From positions 2,480,001-2,544,000 of the forward strand of contig NZ_CP113068.1 in assembly GCF_026625885.1 (NCBI RefSeq): a stretch of DNA of 64,000 nucleotides, read 5' to 3'. Each line of letters begins with the position of its first letter. The first letter of the stretch is position 1. Shown here piece after piece: positions 46,546-55,384 of this stretch. The position numbers and the translations under genes were made by a program. The notes beneath the pieces are model-generated. The model ran no database searches. It saw nothing but the letters and a program-made list of their open reading frames with translations, and was not told the DNA's origin. The stretch is from Roseateles sp. SL47 (GTDB lineage Bacteria > Pseudomonadota > Gammaproteobacteria > Burkholderiales > Burkholderiaceae_C).

Positions 46546-47748
46546 TTACTGGATCACGCCCTGCACATAGCAGCCGGCGGTGTAGGCATCGTAGGTGTAG
46601 AGCAGGCTGTAGGAGCTGCGGCTCTGGTGGCTGTAGTTGCAGCCCACCGTCACGGCACGGGTGGCCTGCCAGCTGACGCCGGCGTTGTAGAAGCGGCTGC
46701 TGTCCTTGTAGCCGGTGTTGTAGGTCCGGTCGTCCCGGCTGACCTGGGAATAACCGCCGCCCGCGCTCAGGCTGATCTTGCCGGTGAGGCGGTAGGTGCC
46801 CTGCACCTGGGCGGACGTGGTGATGCGGTTGTAGTCCGACACCACGTTCGACACACCGAGATAGTAGGTCTCGATGCCCGTGTCTCGTGAGATCTGCGTG
46901 GTCAGGTTCCAGCGGCCGCCCGGGCGCAGGTCCCAGATCAGCGCACCGGTGACGCCGTCAAAGCTGTCGGCACGGCTGCGGCTGATGCGGGCATTCAGGT
47001 TGGAGGAGCCGGACAGGTTCCAGCCAGCGGTCAAGTCCAGGTCCTTGCGGGAGTATTCGAAGTCGGTGTCGGTGGTGTGGCCCTTGGTGTAGCGTCCGGC
47101 CACGCCAAACCGCCATTGGCCGCTGGGGCTGTAGGTCAGACCCAGCGAACTGGCGCCCTGACGGTATTCCTGGCTGACGTAGCTGGCCAGGGAGTAGTCC
47201 CGCGTGCGGTAGACATAGCCGCCTTCCAGCGCCAGCGTGGTGGTGGACGGGATGCCCAGGCGCACCGTGCCCTCGGCACTCTGGTCGGTCTGGATGTTGC
47301 GGTCGGTGGTGGGCGCAATCTGTGAGGTGGCGTTGTAGTCGGCCAGATAGCGTTTGCGCAAATAGGTCAGGTTGCCCGACAGATCGCCGGCCGTGGCCCA
47401 GTCAAGACCCGTGCGGATGTCAAAACCGCGGTTGTTCAGCTGGTCGTTGTGGTTGTAGCGGTTGTCCATCCACTTGGTGGCCGCATACAAGCGCTGGCGG
47501 CCCAGCCGTACATCGCCGCCCGCCAGCAGGCTCAGCGTGGTGTATTGATCGCTGTTTTCAGCCGAATTGTCGCGGAACACGTTGTTGGCGTATTGCTGCG
47601 ACAGCGCGGCCCCCAGGTACCAGGGGGTTCCGCTGCTCTGGGCCATGGCGCCACCACCGCTTCCCAGCAGGCCGGCCGCCAGGGTCAGCAGCAGGGCACG
47701 GGGACAACGGGGAGGGTGGTGACGGTGCGGGTGAAGTCGGGTCATCAC
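46546..47748 (-). CDS. epsL: EpsL-like outer-membrane beta-barrel protein
   Basis: Protein of 400 residues with a signal peptide (about 1-36, cleavage after AMA) and a mature chain of alternating beta strands ending in an aromatic-poor but barrel-like region. It matches the pattern of the XrtB/PEP-CTERM-associated polysaccharide protein EpsL (YLGAALSQQYANNVFRDN start, YTTLSLLAGGDVRLGRQRL, many paired YxxG/SxxY strands). It probably forms an outer-membrane barrel for exopolysaccharide secretion or attachment. It is between the primer transferase and galE. Confidence 0.85.
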   Translation of the reverse strand: MMTRLHPHRHHPPRCPRALLLTLAAGLLGSGGGAMAQSSGTPWYLGAALSQQYANNVFRDNSAENSDQYTTLSLLAGGDVRLGRQRLYAATKWMDNRYNHNDQLNNRGFDIRTGLDWATAGDLSGNLTYLRKRYLADYNATSQIAPTTDRNIQTDQSAEGTVRLGIPSTTTLALEGGYVYRTRDYSLASYVSQEYRQGASSLGLTYSPSGQWRFGVAGRYTKGHTTDTDFEYSRKDLDLTAGWNLSGSSNLNARISRSRADSFDGVTGALIWDLRPGGRWNLTTQISRDTGIETYYLGVSNVVSDYNRITTSAQVQGTYRLTGKISLSAGGGYSQVSRDDRTYNTGYKDSSRFYNAGVSWQATRAVTVGCNYSHQSRSSYSLLYTYDAYTAGCYVQGVIQ

Positions 47749-47773
47749 GGGAGGCTCCTGATTCTGCTGGGGT

Positions 47774-49168
47774 TCAGTAGGCGTGGCGGTCGAAGACCAT
47801 CAGCCGCACCGTCCGCACGATGATCTGCAGATCCAGCCCCAGGGACCAGTTGCGCAGGTATTCCAGGTCGTATTCGACACGTGCCTTCATCTTGTCAATG
47901 GTGTCGGTCTCGCCGCGCAGGCCGTTGACCTGGGCCCACCCGGTGATGCCGGGCTTGACCTTGTGGCGCACCATGTAGGCCTTGATGATCTGGCGGTATT
48001 CCTCATTGTGAGCCACCGCATGCGGGCGCGGGCCGACGATGCTCATGCGGCCCTGCAGCACATTGATGAACTGCGGCAGCTCATCCAGCGACGTGCGGCG
48101 GATGAAGGCGCCGAAGGGGGTGATGCGAGGGTCGCCCTTGGTGGCCTGCTTGACCACCGCGCCGTTGTCCATCGACCGCATCGAGCGGAACTTGTAGACG
48201 ATGATCTCGTCGCCATCCAGTCCGTTGCGGCGCTGCTTGAAGATCACCGGGCCGGGTGAACTCAGCTTCACGCCGATGGCCAGCGCCAGCAGGATGGGGG
48301 AGATCAACAGCAGGATCAGGCTGGCCAGGATGACATCGCTGATGCGCTTGACCACCTCGTTCACGCCGGTGAAGGGGGTCTCCAGAATGCCCACCACCGG
48401 CACGCCGTTCATGTCCTGCAGGCGGCCCTGGATGATGCTGATGCCGAAGACGTCGGGTACGAAGAAGATGGAGGCCGTGGTGCCCTGCACCTGCTCCAGC
48501 AGCTGCACGATGCGTGGCTGCGAGCCCAGAGGGAGCGTGATGTAGACCTCCCGCACACCCTGCGCGCGGACGAAGTCGCTCAACTGGGGCAGGGTGCCGA
48601 GAATGCGACCGCTGGTGTCGCTATGCAGACGGTCGTCCTGACGGTCGTCAAAAAAGCCCAGCAGGTCCACGCCCTTCATGGGCCCGGCCTCCAGGGCTCG
48701 GGCCACCTTGGCGCCCAGCGGCCCGGCACCCACGATGATGGCCGAGCGGCGAATCCAGGGCTGACGTGAACGCCAGCGCAGCACCTGCCGGCCGATTTCC
48801 ACGGCCACGATCTGGCTGAGCGGCGTGAGCACGGCCCACCACATCAGCACATCGCGCTCGAAATAATGGAAGCTGCTGGTGGCGTAGGCAAACATGCCCA
48901 GGATCAGCAGCAGCATCAGCCAGGAACCGATGATGTCGGTGACCGCACTAGCCGAGTGTTCCCCGAAATGGTTGCGGCCAGGGAAGGTGAGCGCAAACAC
49001 CAGCATGCACAGCGTGTAGGTGGAGCGCATGACCGGCTCACCGAACCATGCCAGCACGGCAAGATAGACCAGGACGATCAGGCTGGGCTCAAGAAAAGCC
49101 GCAATGAAGGACTGGACCGATTGCGGCGCACTGTAGAACGTTCTCTTGTAGTTCCGATCCTCAAACAT
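47774..49168 (-). CDS. Undecaprenyl-phosphate glucose phosphotransferase (WcaJ family)
   Basis: Polyprenyl-phosphate sugar-1-phosphate transferase of 464 residues. Four N-terminal membrane helices (about 20-125) are followed by a CoA-binding-like cytoplasmic domain (IVGAGPLGAKVARAL), a fifth helix and the catalytic C-domain with KRISDVILASLILLL, FKQRRNGLDGDEI, YKFRSMR, RTSLDELPQFINVL and MSIVGPRPHAVAHNEEY. It starts each repeat unit by loading a sugar phosphate on undecaprenyl phosphate. ATG at 49166-49168 is used; the frame is open 126 nt further upstream, but that part has no family resemblance. First gene of the minus operon. Confidence 0.94.
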   Translation of the reverse strand: MFEDRNYKRTFYSAPQSVQSFIAAFLEPSLIVLVYLAVLAWFGEPVMRSTYTLCMLVFALTFPGRNHFGEHSASAVTDIIGSWLMLLLILGMFAYATSSFHYFERDVLMWWAVLTPLSQIVAVEIGRQVLRWRSRQPWIRRSAIIVGAGPLGAKVARALEAGPMKGVDLLGFFDDRQDDRLHSDTSGRILGTLPQLSDFVRAQGVREVYITLPLGSQPRIVQLLEQVQGTTASIFFVPDVFGISIIQGRLQDMNGVPVVGILETPFTGVNEVVKRISDVILASLILLLISPILLALAIGVKLSSPGPVIFKQRRNGLDGDEIIVYKFRSMRSMDNGAVVKQATKGDPRITPFGAFIRRTSLDELPQFINVLQGRMSIVGPRPHAVAHNEEYRQIIKAYMVRHKVKPGITGWAQVNGLRGETDTIDKMKARVEYDLEYLRNWSLGLDLQIIVRTVRLMVFDRHAY

Positions 49169-49439
49169 CACCCTGTGGTCCTTGGTTGCTTCCCTCTTGC
49201 CACGGACTGGCGACCTCATCGGCGCACCAGGCAGTTTGCGTCGGCCGTCATGGCGGCCGGCCTGGCGGGCCGAATCGGGCGGCGCTGTCCGCACCTGTCC
49301 CGGTCGGCCATGCCTGAGGCATGGCTGGCCGGTTTACCCCCTGTCCCGGCCAGAGCCGGAAATTCTCTCTCAAATCCGTCATCCCACTCGTAACTGACGA
49401 CCCCCTACCTTCGGGCTGGGTCTGCCTACAATCCGGCCC
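49169..49439. other. Divergent intergenic region between the minus polysaccharide operon and ubiJ
   Basis: 271 bp holding the promoters of two divergent units. TACAAT at 49427-49432 is a good -10 hexamer for ubiJ, only 7 nt from its ATG, so a very short leader is possible; no clear -35 lies at 17 bp. A perfect 8-bp dyad with a TGA spacer (GCCATGCC / GGCATGGC) spans 49307-49325 and could be an operator. The motif CCTGTCCCGG occurs twice nearby. Confidence 0.5.
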
Positions 49440-49973
49440 ATGCTTCAAGAATGGTCCAAGCTCCTGGCCCCTGCTGTGCAGGATCGCATCACGCTGTTGC
49501 TCAACCATGTCATGTCACGCGAGCCCATCGTGATGACCCGACTGGCGCCGCAGGTTGGCAAGACGGTGCGGCTGCATCTGGCGGGGTGGCCCCGCCTGTT
49601 GCCTGCCGCGCCCGACCTGCGTCTGCGCATCACGCCCGCCGGTCTTCTGGAACGGTTGAATGACGGGGAAACCCAAGAGCAAGAACCGGACCTGGATATA
49701 CAGTTGGAAGCATCCAACCCGGCGGCGGCTGCCTTCGGCCTGCTGTCGGGCGAGCGCCCGGAGGTCCGGGTGCAGGGGGATGCGCAACTGGCTGGTGAGA
49801 TCAACTGGCTGATCGACAACCTGCGCTGGGACATCGAAGACGACCTGGCCGCCATCACCGGTCCGTCCGTCGCCCACCAGTTGGGCCGTGTCGGCCGTGC
49901 TGCCGCCCAGGCGCTGGCCCTGCTGGCCCGTCAGGCGGGTCGGTGGATGCCGGACGGTCAAGGACGGGCATGA
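49440..49973 (+). CDS. ubiJ: Ubiquinone biosynthesis accessory factor UbiJ (SCP2 domain)
   Basis: Protein of 177 residues with an SCP2 sterol-carrier-like domain (about 25-115) and C-terminal helices. UbiJ binds ubiquinone precursors and is part of the soluble Ubi complex in aerobic ubiquinone synthesis. The middle section [33 protein letters not shown] is split by ordinary SCP2 motifs. It is directly followed by ubiB in the standard order, but ubiE is about 38 kb upstream rather than adjacent. Confidence 0.88.
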   Translation: MLQEWSKLLAPAVQDRITLLLNHVMSREPIVMTRLAPQVGKTVRLHLAGWPRLLPAAPDLRLRITPAGLLERLNDGETQEQEPDLDIQLEASNPAAAAFGLLSGERPEVRVQGDAQLAGEINWLIDNLRWDIEDDLAAITGPSVAHQLGRVGRAAAQALALLARQAGRWMPDGQGRA

Positions 49974-49992
49974 CGACCGGCTACCGTCCATC

Positions 49993-51549
49993 ATGAGATA
50001 TTTTTCCCGACTGCTGGTCATTGTCTGGACGCTTTACCGCTTTGGTCTGGACGAGCTGGCGCTCTCCACGCTCAAGCAGCGTCGTTTCCGCTTCCTGCGC
50101 CGCCTGATCTCGGTCGGACGTGCCTGGGAAGAGCCTCGTGGCGTGCGCATGCGCATGGCGCTGGAGCGGCTGGGCCCGATCTTCGTGAAGTTTGGTCAGT
50201 TGCTGTCCACCCGGCGGGACCTGGTGCCGGCGGACATCGTCGCCGAGCTGGCCCGGCTGCAGGACAACGTGCCGCCGTTCCCTGCGGAGCAGTCTCGCGC
50301 GCTGATTGAACGGGCCTTTGGCCGGCGCATCGAAGAGCTCTTTGCCAGCTTTGACACCCAGCCGGTGGCCAGTGCCTCCATCGCGCAGGTGCACTTTGCG
50401 GTGCTGCCGGATGGTCGGGAGGTGGCGGTCAAGGTGCTGCGGCCCGGCATGCTGGACGTCATCGAGGATGACCTGGCGCTGATGCGTACGCTGGCGGGCT
50501 GGGTGGAGCGGTTCTCGTCCGACGGCCGGCGGCTCAAGCCCCGGGAGGTGGTGGCCGAGTTCAACACCTATCTGCATGACGAGCTGGACCTGGTGCGTGA
50601 AGCCGCCAATGCCGCCCAGCTGCGCCGCAACATGCAGGACCTGCAGCTGGTGCTGGTGCCGGAAATGATCTGGGAACTGTGCGCCAGCGAGGTCATCGTG
50701 ATGGAGCGCATGCGCGGGGTCCCGATTTCCCAGCTGGACCGGCTTCGCGACGCCGGGGTGGACATCCCCAAACTGGCTCGCGACGGGGTCACCATCTTCT
50801 TCACCCAGGTATTCCGCGACGGTTTCTTCCATGCGGACATGCATCCGGGCAACATCCAGGTGAGCCTGGAGCCGCACACCTTCGGCCGATACGTGGCGCT
50901 GGACTTCGGCATCATCGGCACCCTCACCGAGGTGGACAAGGACTACCTCGCGCAGAACTTCATCGCCTTCTTCCGCCGCGACTACAAGCGGGTGGCAGAG
51001 CTGCACATCGAATCCGGCTGGGTGCCCCCCCAGACGCGGGTGGATGAACTGGAGGGGGCGGTGCGAACCGTCTGCGAACCCCACTTCGACAAGCCGCTCA
51101 AGGACATTTCCCTGGGCCAGGTGCTGATGCGGCTGTTTCAGATTTCGCGACGATTTAACGTTGAGATTCAACCCCAGCTAGTTTTACTGCAAAAAACGCT
51201 GCTCAACATTGAAGGTTTGGGCCGCCAGCTGGATCCGGAGCTGGATCTCTGGGCCACCGCCAAGCCGTTCCTTGAGCGCTGGATGGATGAACAGATCGGC
51301 TGGCGCGCGTTTGTGCATCATCTGAAGAAGGAAGCGCCGCGCTTTGCCCAGATGCTGCCGGAGTTCCCGAGGCTGATGCATGAGGCCCTTCGGCATCGCG
51401 CCGATGGAGGTCATGCGGAGCTGACCCGTCAGTTGCTGGCGGAGCAGCGCCGGACCAACCATCTGCTGCAAGGGCTGCTGTGGGGCGTTGCCGGCTTCAT
51501 GATCGCCCTGGTGGCCAGCCAGGTGGTGCTGCGCTGGATGCCCTGGTAG
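49993..51549 (+). CDS. ubiB: Ubiquinone biosynthesis protein kinase-like UbiB
   Basis: Atypical protein-kinase-like ATPase of the ABC1/ADCK family, 518 residues, required for ubiquinone synthesis. The KxGQ-type motif is [20 protein letters not shown], the Ala-rich loop ASASIAQVH follows, and ADMHPGN and LDFGIIG are the kinase-like catalytic motifs. One or two C-terminal membrane helices (about 490-516) anchor it. ATG 49993 is used, 20 bp after the ubiJ stop. Confidence 0.96.
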   Translation: MRYFSRLLVIVWTLYRFGLDELALSTLKQRRFRFLRRLISVGRAWEEPRGVRMRMALERLGPIFVKFGQLLSTRRDLVPADIVAELARLQDNVPPFPAEQSRALIERAFGRRIEELFASFDTQPVASASIAQVHFAVLPDGREVAVKVLRPGMLDVIEDDLALMRTLAGWVERFSSDGRRLKPREVVAEFNTYLHDELDLVREAANAAQLRRNMQDLQLVLVPEMIWELCASEVIVMERMRGVPISQLDRLRDAGVDIPKLARDGVTIFFTQVFRDGFFHADMHPGNIQVSLEPHTFGRYVALDFGIIGTLTEVDKDYLAQNFIAFFRRDYKRVAELHIESGWVPPQTRVDELEGAVRTVCEPHFDKPLKDISLGQVLMRLFQISRRFNVEIQPQLVLLQKTLLNIEGLGRQLDPELDLWATAKPFLERWMDEQIGWRAFVHHLKKEAPRFAQMLPEFPRLMHEALRHRADGGHAELTRQLLAEQRRTNHLLQGLLWGVAGFMIALVASQVVLRWMPW

Positions 51550-51572
51550 TTCTCGAAAGAAACCCCCAGGGC

Positions 51573-51615
51573 CCAGGCAGGACGCCTGGATCCAAGGACC
51601 GCCGACCCGCGGCGG
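51573..51615. terminator. Two hairpins between the convergent ubiB and sigma-factor genes
   Basis: CCAGGC-AGGAC-GCCTGG (51573-51589) and CCGCCG-ACCCG-CGGCGG (51599-51615). Both are GC-rich 6-bp stems without T-runs, in the 75-bp gap where the two transcription units meet. A weak bidirectional termination role is plausible. Confidence 0.4.
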
Positions 51616-51624
51616 CCGCCCCCC

Positions 51625-52227
51625 TCAACCGGGTGTGGCGTAATCGGAGAAGCCCTGCTGCAGCTTGGAGCGCAGCAGCGTGCGCACCCGGTTGACCCGG
51701 GAACGGACGGTCCCGATCGGGATCGACTGGATCTCCGCCACATCCCGATAGGACTCTTCCTCCAGACAGGCGAGGTAGAACGTCCCCCGCAGATCCGGCG
51801 ACAGACCTGCGAGCGTGTCGTCCACCACCTTGGCCAACTGCCGGTAGGACACGCACTGGCTGACATCCATCACGGCTTCAACGCCGCGCTGCGCCACCTC
51901 ACCATCCACCATGTGGGGCGTGGCATCCAGGCTTTCCACCTGGCTGCTGCGTTTGGCGCTGCGAGCCACGTGGTTGCGGGCCACATTGGCGGCGATGCCA
52001 AAGAACCAGGTCTCCACCGACGACTTCGCCATGAAGCGGTCGCTGCAGCGGGTGGCTTCCAGCAGGGCGTCCTGGATGATGTCGTCCAGTTCTCCCGGCG
52101 AGCGTTCATACCGCCGCAGGAAGCGCTTGAGTTTGCTGGAGTCGTTGCGGGATTCCCGGGCAATGCGGACGATGTGCGTCAGGACCTGTTGCTGACGACT
52201 CCGGGCTTCGTTTTCGTGTTCGGTCAT
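51625..52227 (-). CDS. ECF-type RNA polymerase sigma factor, likely T3SS regulator
   Basis: Sigma-70 family factor of 200 residues from ATG at 52225-52227. Region 2 spans about 33-95 (RRYERSPGELDDIIQDALLE, VETWFFGIAANVARNH) and region 4 about 137-188 (YRDVAEIQSIPIGTVRSRVNR helix-turn-helix). Size and location recall HrpL, which activates Hrp T3SS operons, but direct homology is not proven. The frame continues upstream for 80 Pro/Ser/Thr-rich codons to an ATG at 52465-52467 that overlaps the sctS stop. Either start is possible; coupling with sctS would support the long form. Confidence 0.85.
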   Translation of the reverse strand: MTEHENEARSRQQQVLTHIVRIARESRNDSSKLKRFLRRYERSPGELDDIIQDALLEATRCSDRFMAKSSVETWFFGIAANVARNHVARSAKRSSQVESLDATPHMVDGEVAQRGVEAVMDVSQCVSYRQLAKVVDDTLAGLSPDLRGTFYLACLEEESYRDVAEIQSIPIGTVRSRVNRVRTLLRSKLQQGFSDYATPG

Positions 52228-52463
52228 AGCGTTGAAGTCTCGTGATGCGCCCGGGCCTTCGTTGGGGCCAGCGAGGGCCGGCAGGCTTATGTGGGCGATG
52301 GAACTCCCCGGGAGGGACGGAAGAGGCGTTGGAGGAGGGGGTGAGTGCGGCGTTGGGTGCGGCGTTGTGAGGGTGGAAGAAGAGGTGGACGGAGCAGTGG
52401 ACGGAGTGCCGGAAAGCGGCGTGGAGGGGACAGGAGGAAGGAGCGCGGGGTGTTGGGCGAGCG

Positions 52464-52733
52464 TCATGGCCGACCTCCGAAAGTGGCGAGCGCCGCGAGC
52501 GCCTGCTCGCCCAGCGCCAGAATCTGCAGCGCCATCCAGCGGCCGGTGGCCGCCAGGGTGAGGCCCACGGCCATCAACTTGACGGCGAAGGGAATGCTTT
52601 GGTCCTGCATCGACAGCACGGCCTGCAGCAGCGAGACCAGCACACCGGCGAGCACCGCCACCAGCAGACTGGGCACGGACAGCCAGATCACGGCCAGCAG
52701 CCCCTTCTGGAAAAAAGCAATGGTTTCAACCAT
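52464..52733 (-). CDS. sctS: Type III secretion export apparatus protein SctS
   Basis: SctS (YscS/HrcS/FliQ family) of 89 residues with two membrane helices (about 10-35 and 50-70) and the family segment LSMQDQSIPFAVKLMAVG. It is part of the inner-membrane export gate with SctR and SctT. In most systems sctT follows sctS; here an ECF sigma-factor frame overlaps its stop instead. Confidence 0.92.
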   Translation of the reverse strand: MVETIAFFQKGLLAVIWLSVPSLLVAVLAGVLVSLLQAVLSMQDQSIPFAVKLMAVGLTLAATGRWMALQILALGEQALAALATFGGRP

Positions 52734-52744
52734 GAAGGCCTCCT

Positions 52745-53434
52745 TCAGGCATAAGAGGCCACAAGGCCTTCAAAGAGCCGGGTCCAGCCGTCCAGCACCA
52801 CAAACAGCAGCAGCTTCAGCGGCAGGGACACGACCATCGGCGACACCATCTGCATCCCCAGCGCCAGCAGCAGGTTGGACAGCAGCAGGTCAATCACCAC
52901 AAACGGCACGTACAGGACAAAACCGGCCTTCAGCGCCATCTCCAGCTCGGAGATGACGAAGCACGGAATCAGCACCACGTAGTCGCGTTCACCGGGCACG
53001 CCCAGCGCGCTGCGCTTCCACTGGCGTTGGGCCAGTTCCACAAAACGCTGGCGGCGCTCCGGCAGGGTGTTGGCCAACATGAAGTCGCGCAGCGGTTCGA
53101 CCGCATGCGCCAGATGGCCGAGGCTGCCCCGGCTGGGCGGGGTGCGGGACTCGGTGGCAGACGACCCGTAGGCGTCCGATGCGACGGGGTTCAACTGCAG
53201 GCGCCCAGCCATCTCGTTGAAGATGGGCGCCATCACAAACAACGTGGCGGCCAGGGCCACCGCATTGACGGCGATGCCGGGCGGCACCTGCTGAACACCG
53301 AGCGCGTTGCGGACGATCATCAGCACCATCGAGATCTTGAGAAATGCGGTGGTGCACACCAGCAGCAGCGGCAGCAGGGCCAGCCCTGCGAGCAGCAGTA
53401 CCAGTGTGATCGGGTCGTAGCCACCGAGGTTCAT
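52745..53434 (-). CDS. sctR: Type III secretion export apparatus protein SctR
   Basis: SctR (YscR/HrcR/FliP family) of 229 residues with about four membrane helices. TTAFLKISMVLMIVRNALGVQQVPP and the C-terminal SELEMALKAGFVLYVPFVVIDLL region carry the FliP-family signatures in pieces under 20 residues, for example SELEMALKAGF. It is the core of the export gate. The start overlaps the sctQ stop (ATGA), and sctS follows after 11 bp. Confidence 0.93.
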   Translation of the reverse strand: MNLGGYDPITLVLLLAGLALLPLLLVCTTAFLKISMVLMIVRNALGVQQVPPGIAVNAVALAATLFVMAPIFNEMAGRLQLNPVASDAYGSSATESRTPPSRGSLGHLAHAVEPLRDFMLANTLPERRQRFVELAQRQWKRSALGVPGERDYVVLIPCFVISELEMALKAGFVLYVPFVVIDLLLSNLLLALGMQMVSPMVVSLPLKLLLFVVLDGWTRLFEGLVASYA

Positions 53435-54507
53435 GGCCGCGACCCCCAGTGGGTGATCTCCACCGCCAGACGACCGTCCACATCGATCAGGTCGCCGCTG
53501 CCGAGTTCCGTACCGTGGGCCACGATGCGCACCCGAGGGGGTGTTGCCACCTCCAGCGGGAGTATCTGACCGGTATTGAGCGCAGTGAGTTCAGCGACAG
53601 TCATCGACAGCCGGCCGACGATGAAATCGAGATCGACTTTCAATGCATCCATGATGGGAGAGACCTTTTCAATTGCCTTGACATGAGACAGATTGGAAAG
53701 GGCAGGCGCCTCGACAACCCATCCTTCAAAGACATAGGAGTCGTCCGGCAGCTGACTAAATTTGACTAGTGCCGATCCCAAAAGAATGTGGATTGGGTGG
53801 GAAGCTGCTCCATCCTTGGAGGGAAGCAGGAGGGCATCGCCGACGCCGATATCTCTCAGGCGCTGGACGGGCATGCTGCGTTGTCCCAGGTGCAGTCCAC
53901 CGGTGAAGGACAACTGCCGGAGCGCAGCGGGAAGTGCGCGTGCAGCCTCGCGATCAAGCGCATGTCTCTGCCATCCCGGGCTGCCGCTCCAGCGATTCAG
54001 CGTGGCCAGTGAGGTCTGCAGAAGAAAGGTGTGGCATTCCGAGTTGACATCGGTCAAGGTCAACAGGCATTGCAAGCCCGGAGATTCAAAGAACTCCGAT
54101 TCGGAATGGTCTTGATCTGAAGCAAGAACGTGAAATGGACCGCCCAGGCAATCCATCAATGGCAGGGGAATGCGTGCCACGGCCAGACGATGCAGCGATT
54201 GAATGACGGACACGGGCGCGTCGTCGGCATATTGAACGCCAGTGAGCAGCGTCAGCAGGGCGCCGTCACTGAACTCCAGCACGCCATGCCGACCACGCAG
54301 CCGCAGGCGCTGCGGTTCGGCGGTGCGCCAGGCGCTGGCGGGTGCCAGCAGCAATTCGGCCCGGGCCCAGGGCAGGTCCAGGTCGTTGAGCGGCCAGATG
54401 AGGCCGCCGCCCAGTTGCTGTGACAGGCGGGATTGCGCTTCGGACACGCTGCGCAACCGCACGGCCCGGGAGGATGGTCGTTCCTGACCGTGGGGGGCGG
54501 AATTCAT
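53431..54507 (-). CDS. sctQ: Type III secretion C-ring protein SctQ
   Basis: Cytoplasmic C-ring/sorting-platform protein of 358 residues. The C-terminus (about 285-350) is a SpoA/FliN domain: LSMTVAELTALNTGQILPLE and GSGDLIDVDGRLAVEI. The N-terminal two thirds are poorly conserved, as usual for SctQ. From about 53590 to 54230 the G+C content is clearly lower than in neighbouring genes (26 of 60 bases in 53641-53700). Its start codon lies opposite the divergent sctL operon. Confidence 0.9.
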   Translation of the reverse strand: MNSAPHGQERPSSRAVRLRSVSEAQSRLSQQLGGGLIWPLNDLDLPWARAELLLAPASAWRTAEPQRLRLRGRHGVLEFSDGALLTLLTGVQYADDAPVSVIQSLHRLAVARIPLPLMDCLGGPFHVLASDQDHSESEFFESPGLQCLLTLTDVNSECHTFLLQTSLATLNRWSGSPGWQRHALDREAARALPAALRQLSFTGGLHLGQRSMPVQRLRDIGVGDALLLPSKDGAASHPIHILLGSALVKFSQLPDDSYVFEGWVVEAPALSNLSHVKAIEKVSPIMDALKVDLDFIVGRLSMTVAELTALNTGQILPLEVATPPRVRIVAHGTELGSGDLIDVDGRLAVEITHWGSRP

Positions 54508-54515
54508 GATGAATG

Positions 54516-54532
54516 GGGCAGTCGTACTGCCC
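54516..54532. promoter_or_regulatory. 17-bp dyad in the divergent sctQ-sctL control region
   Basis: GGGCAGT-CGT-ACTGCCC: 7-bp arms with a 3-bp spacer, perfect, 9 bp upstream of the sctQ start and 58 bp upstream of the preferred sctL start. It is well placed to be a repressor or activator site for both T3SS operons. Confidence 0.5.
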
Positions 54533-54575
54533 TTAGAAGTTGGGGGACGACAACAAGGCGCAAAAAAGCGTCAGG

Positions 54576-54605
54576 TCAGTAGGGGTCAGATGACAAAAGG
54601 GTTCC
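54576..54605 (-). promoter_or_regulatory. Hrp-box-like element upstream of sctQ
   Basis: On the minus strand, GGAACC (54605-54600) is followed after 16 nt by CCTACTGA (54583-54576). The HrpL consensus is GGAACC-N15/16-CCACNNA; one extra T separates this -10 part from a perfect match. It would lie about 90 bp upstream of the sctQ start. Candidate only. Confidence 0.3.
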
Positions 54606-55384
54606 GGTGCGGGGCCCGGGGTCTGCGCTTGGTCAAGGGGATGAGTGAAGCGGCAGAACCGGACGGCGGCCCGGTGGAACTACTAGACACCATGAAGCCG
54701 CTGTCCATCACCCGCCGTTACCGGCTGGCCGACACCCCCCACCGTCTCGCCGATGCGGATGGCGTGCTGTCGGCCGCCTCGCTGGGCGCGGTGTCGGAGG
54801 CCTCCGCGCTGGTGGCTCAGGTGCGTGGTCGGTGTGCGGCCCATCTGCGAGCCCTGCGTCAGCGCCAGCAGCGCTATCTGACGCGTCAGCGCGCGGCCTG
54901 CGAGGCCGATGTGCTGGCGCGGGCGGCGCAACTGTCGCAGCAGCTGCAGGACGAGCGTCGCAAGGTGCGGGAGACGGCGGCCGCCCTGGTCGCCCAGGTC
55001 GCCCGCGATGCGCTCAAGCGGCTGATGGTGGAACTGCCTGAGGCCTGGCCGGCCCGCTCCAGCGTGCAGTTGGTGCTGGCGGAATGGACCTCGCTGGAAT
55101 TGAAGGATGAAGCCGTGTTGCACCTTCATCCCGACGATCTGGCGCTGATGGCACCGGACCGCAGCCCGCTGCCCTGGACCCTGATGGCTGACCCCAAGCT
55201 GCCACGCGGCGCCTGTGTGCTGTCGCATGCCGCCGGCACGGTGCGTGCGGACTTTCAGGCCAATGTGGAGGCCTTGCAGGCCGCCCTGTCCCCCGCGTCC
55301 ACGCCCCCGCCCGCAACCCCCTCGTCTTCCGCTTCTTCCGCTTCTTCCATTCCCGCTTCTTCAACCCCGAAGGACCCCTCATGA
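54590..55384 (+). CDS. sctL: Type III secretion stator protein SctL
   Basis: SctL (HrpE/YscL/FliH-like) protein, a regulator and stator of the SctN ATPase. From this start it has 264 residues: a helical coiled-coil part (about 65-155, rich in Arg, Gln and Ala), the FliH-like C-domain with LHLHPDDLALM and LPRGACVLSHAAGTVRADF, and a Ser/Pro-rich tail. The start is uncertain: ATG 54590 has AGGGG 5 nt upstream; ATG 54641 and ATG 54692 are alternatives, and ATG 54506 is unlikely because it sits on the sctQ start codon. The stop overlaps the next gene (ATGA). Confidence 0.85.
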   Translation: MTKGFRCGARGLRLVKGMSEAAEPDGGPVELLDTMKPLSITRRYRLADTPHRLADADGVLSAASLGAVSEASALVAQVRGRCAAHLRALRQRQQRYLTRQRAACEADVLARAAQLSQQLQDERRKVRETAAALVAQVARDALKRLMVELPEAWPARSSVQLVLAEWTSLELKDEAVLHLHPDDLALMAPDRSPLPWTLMADPKLPRGACVLSHAAGTVRADFQANVEALQAALSPASTPPPATPSSSASSASSIPASSTPKDPS

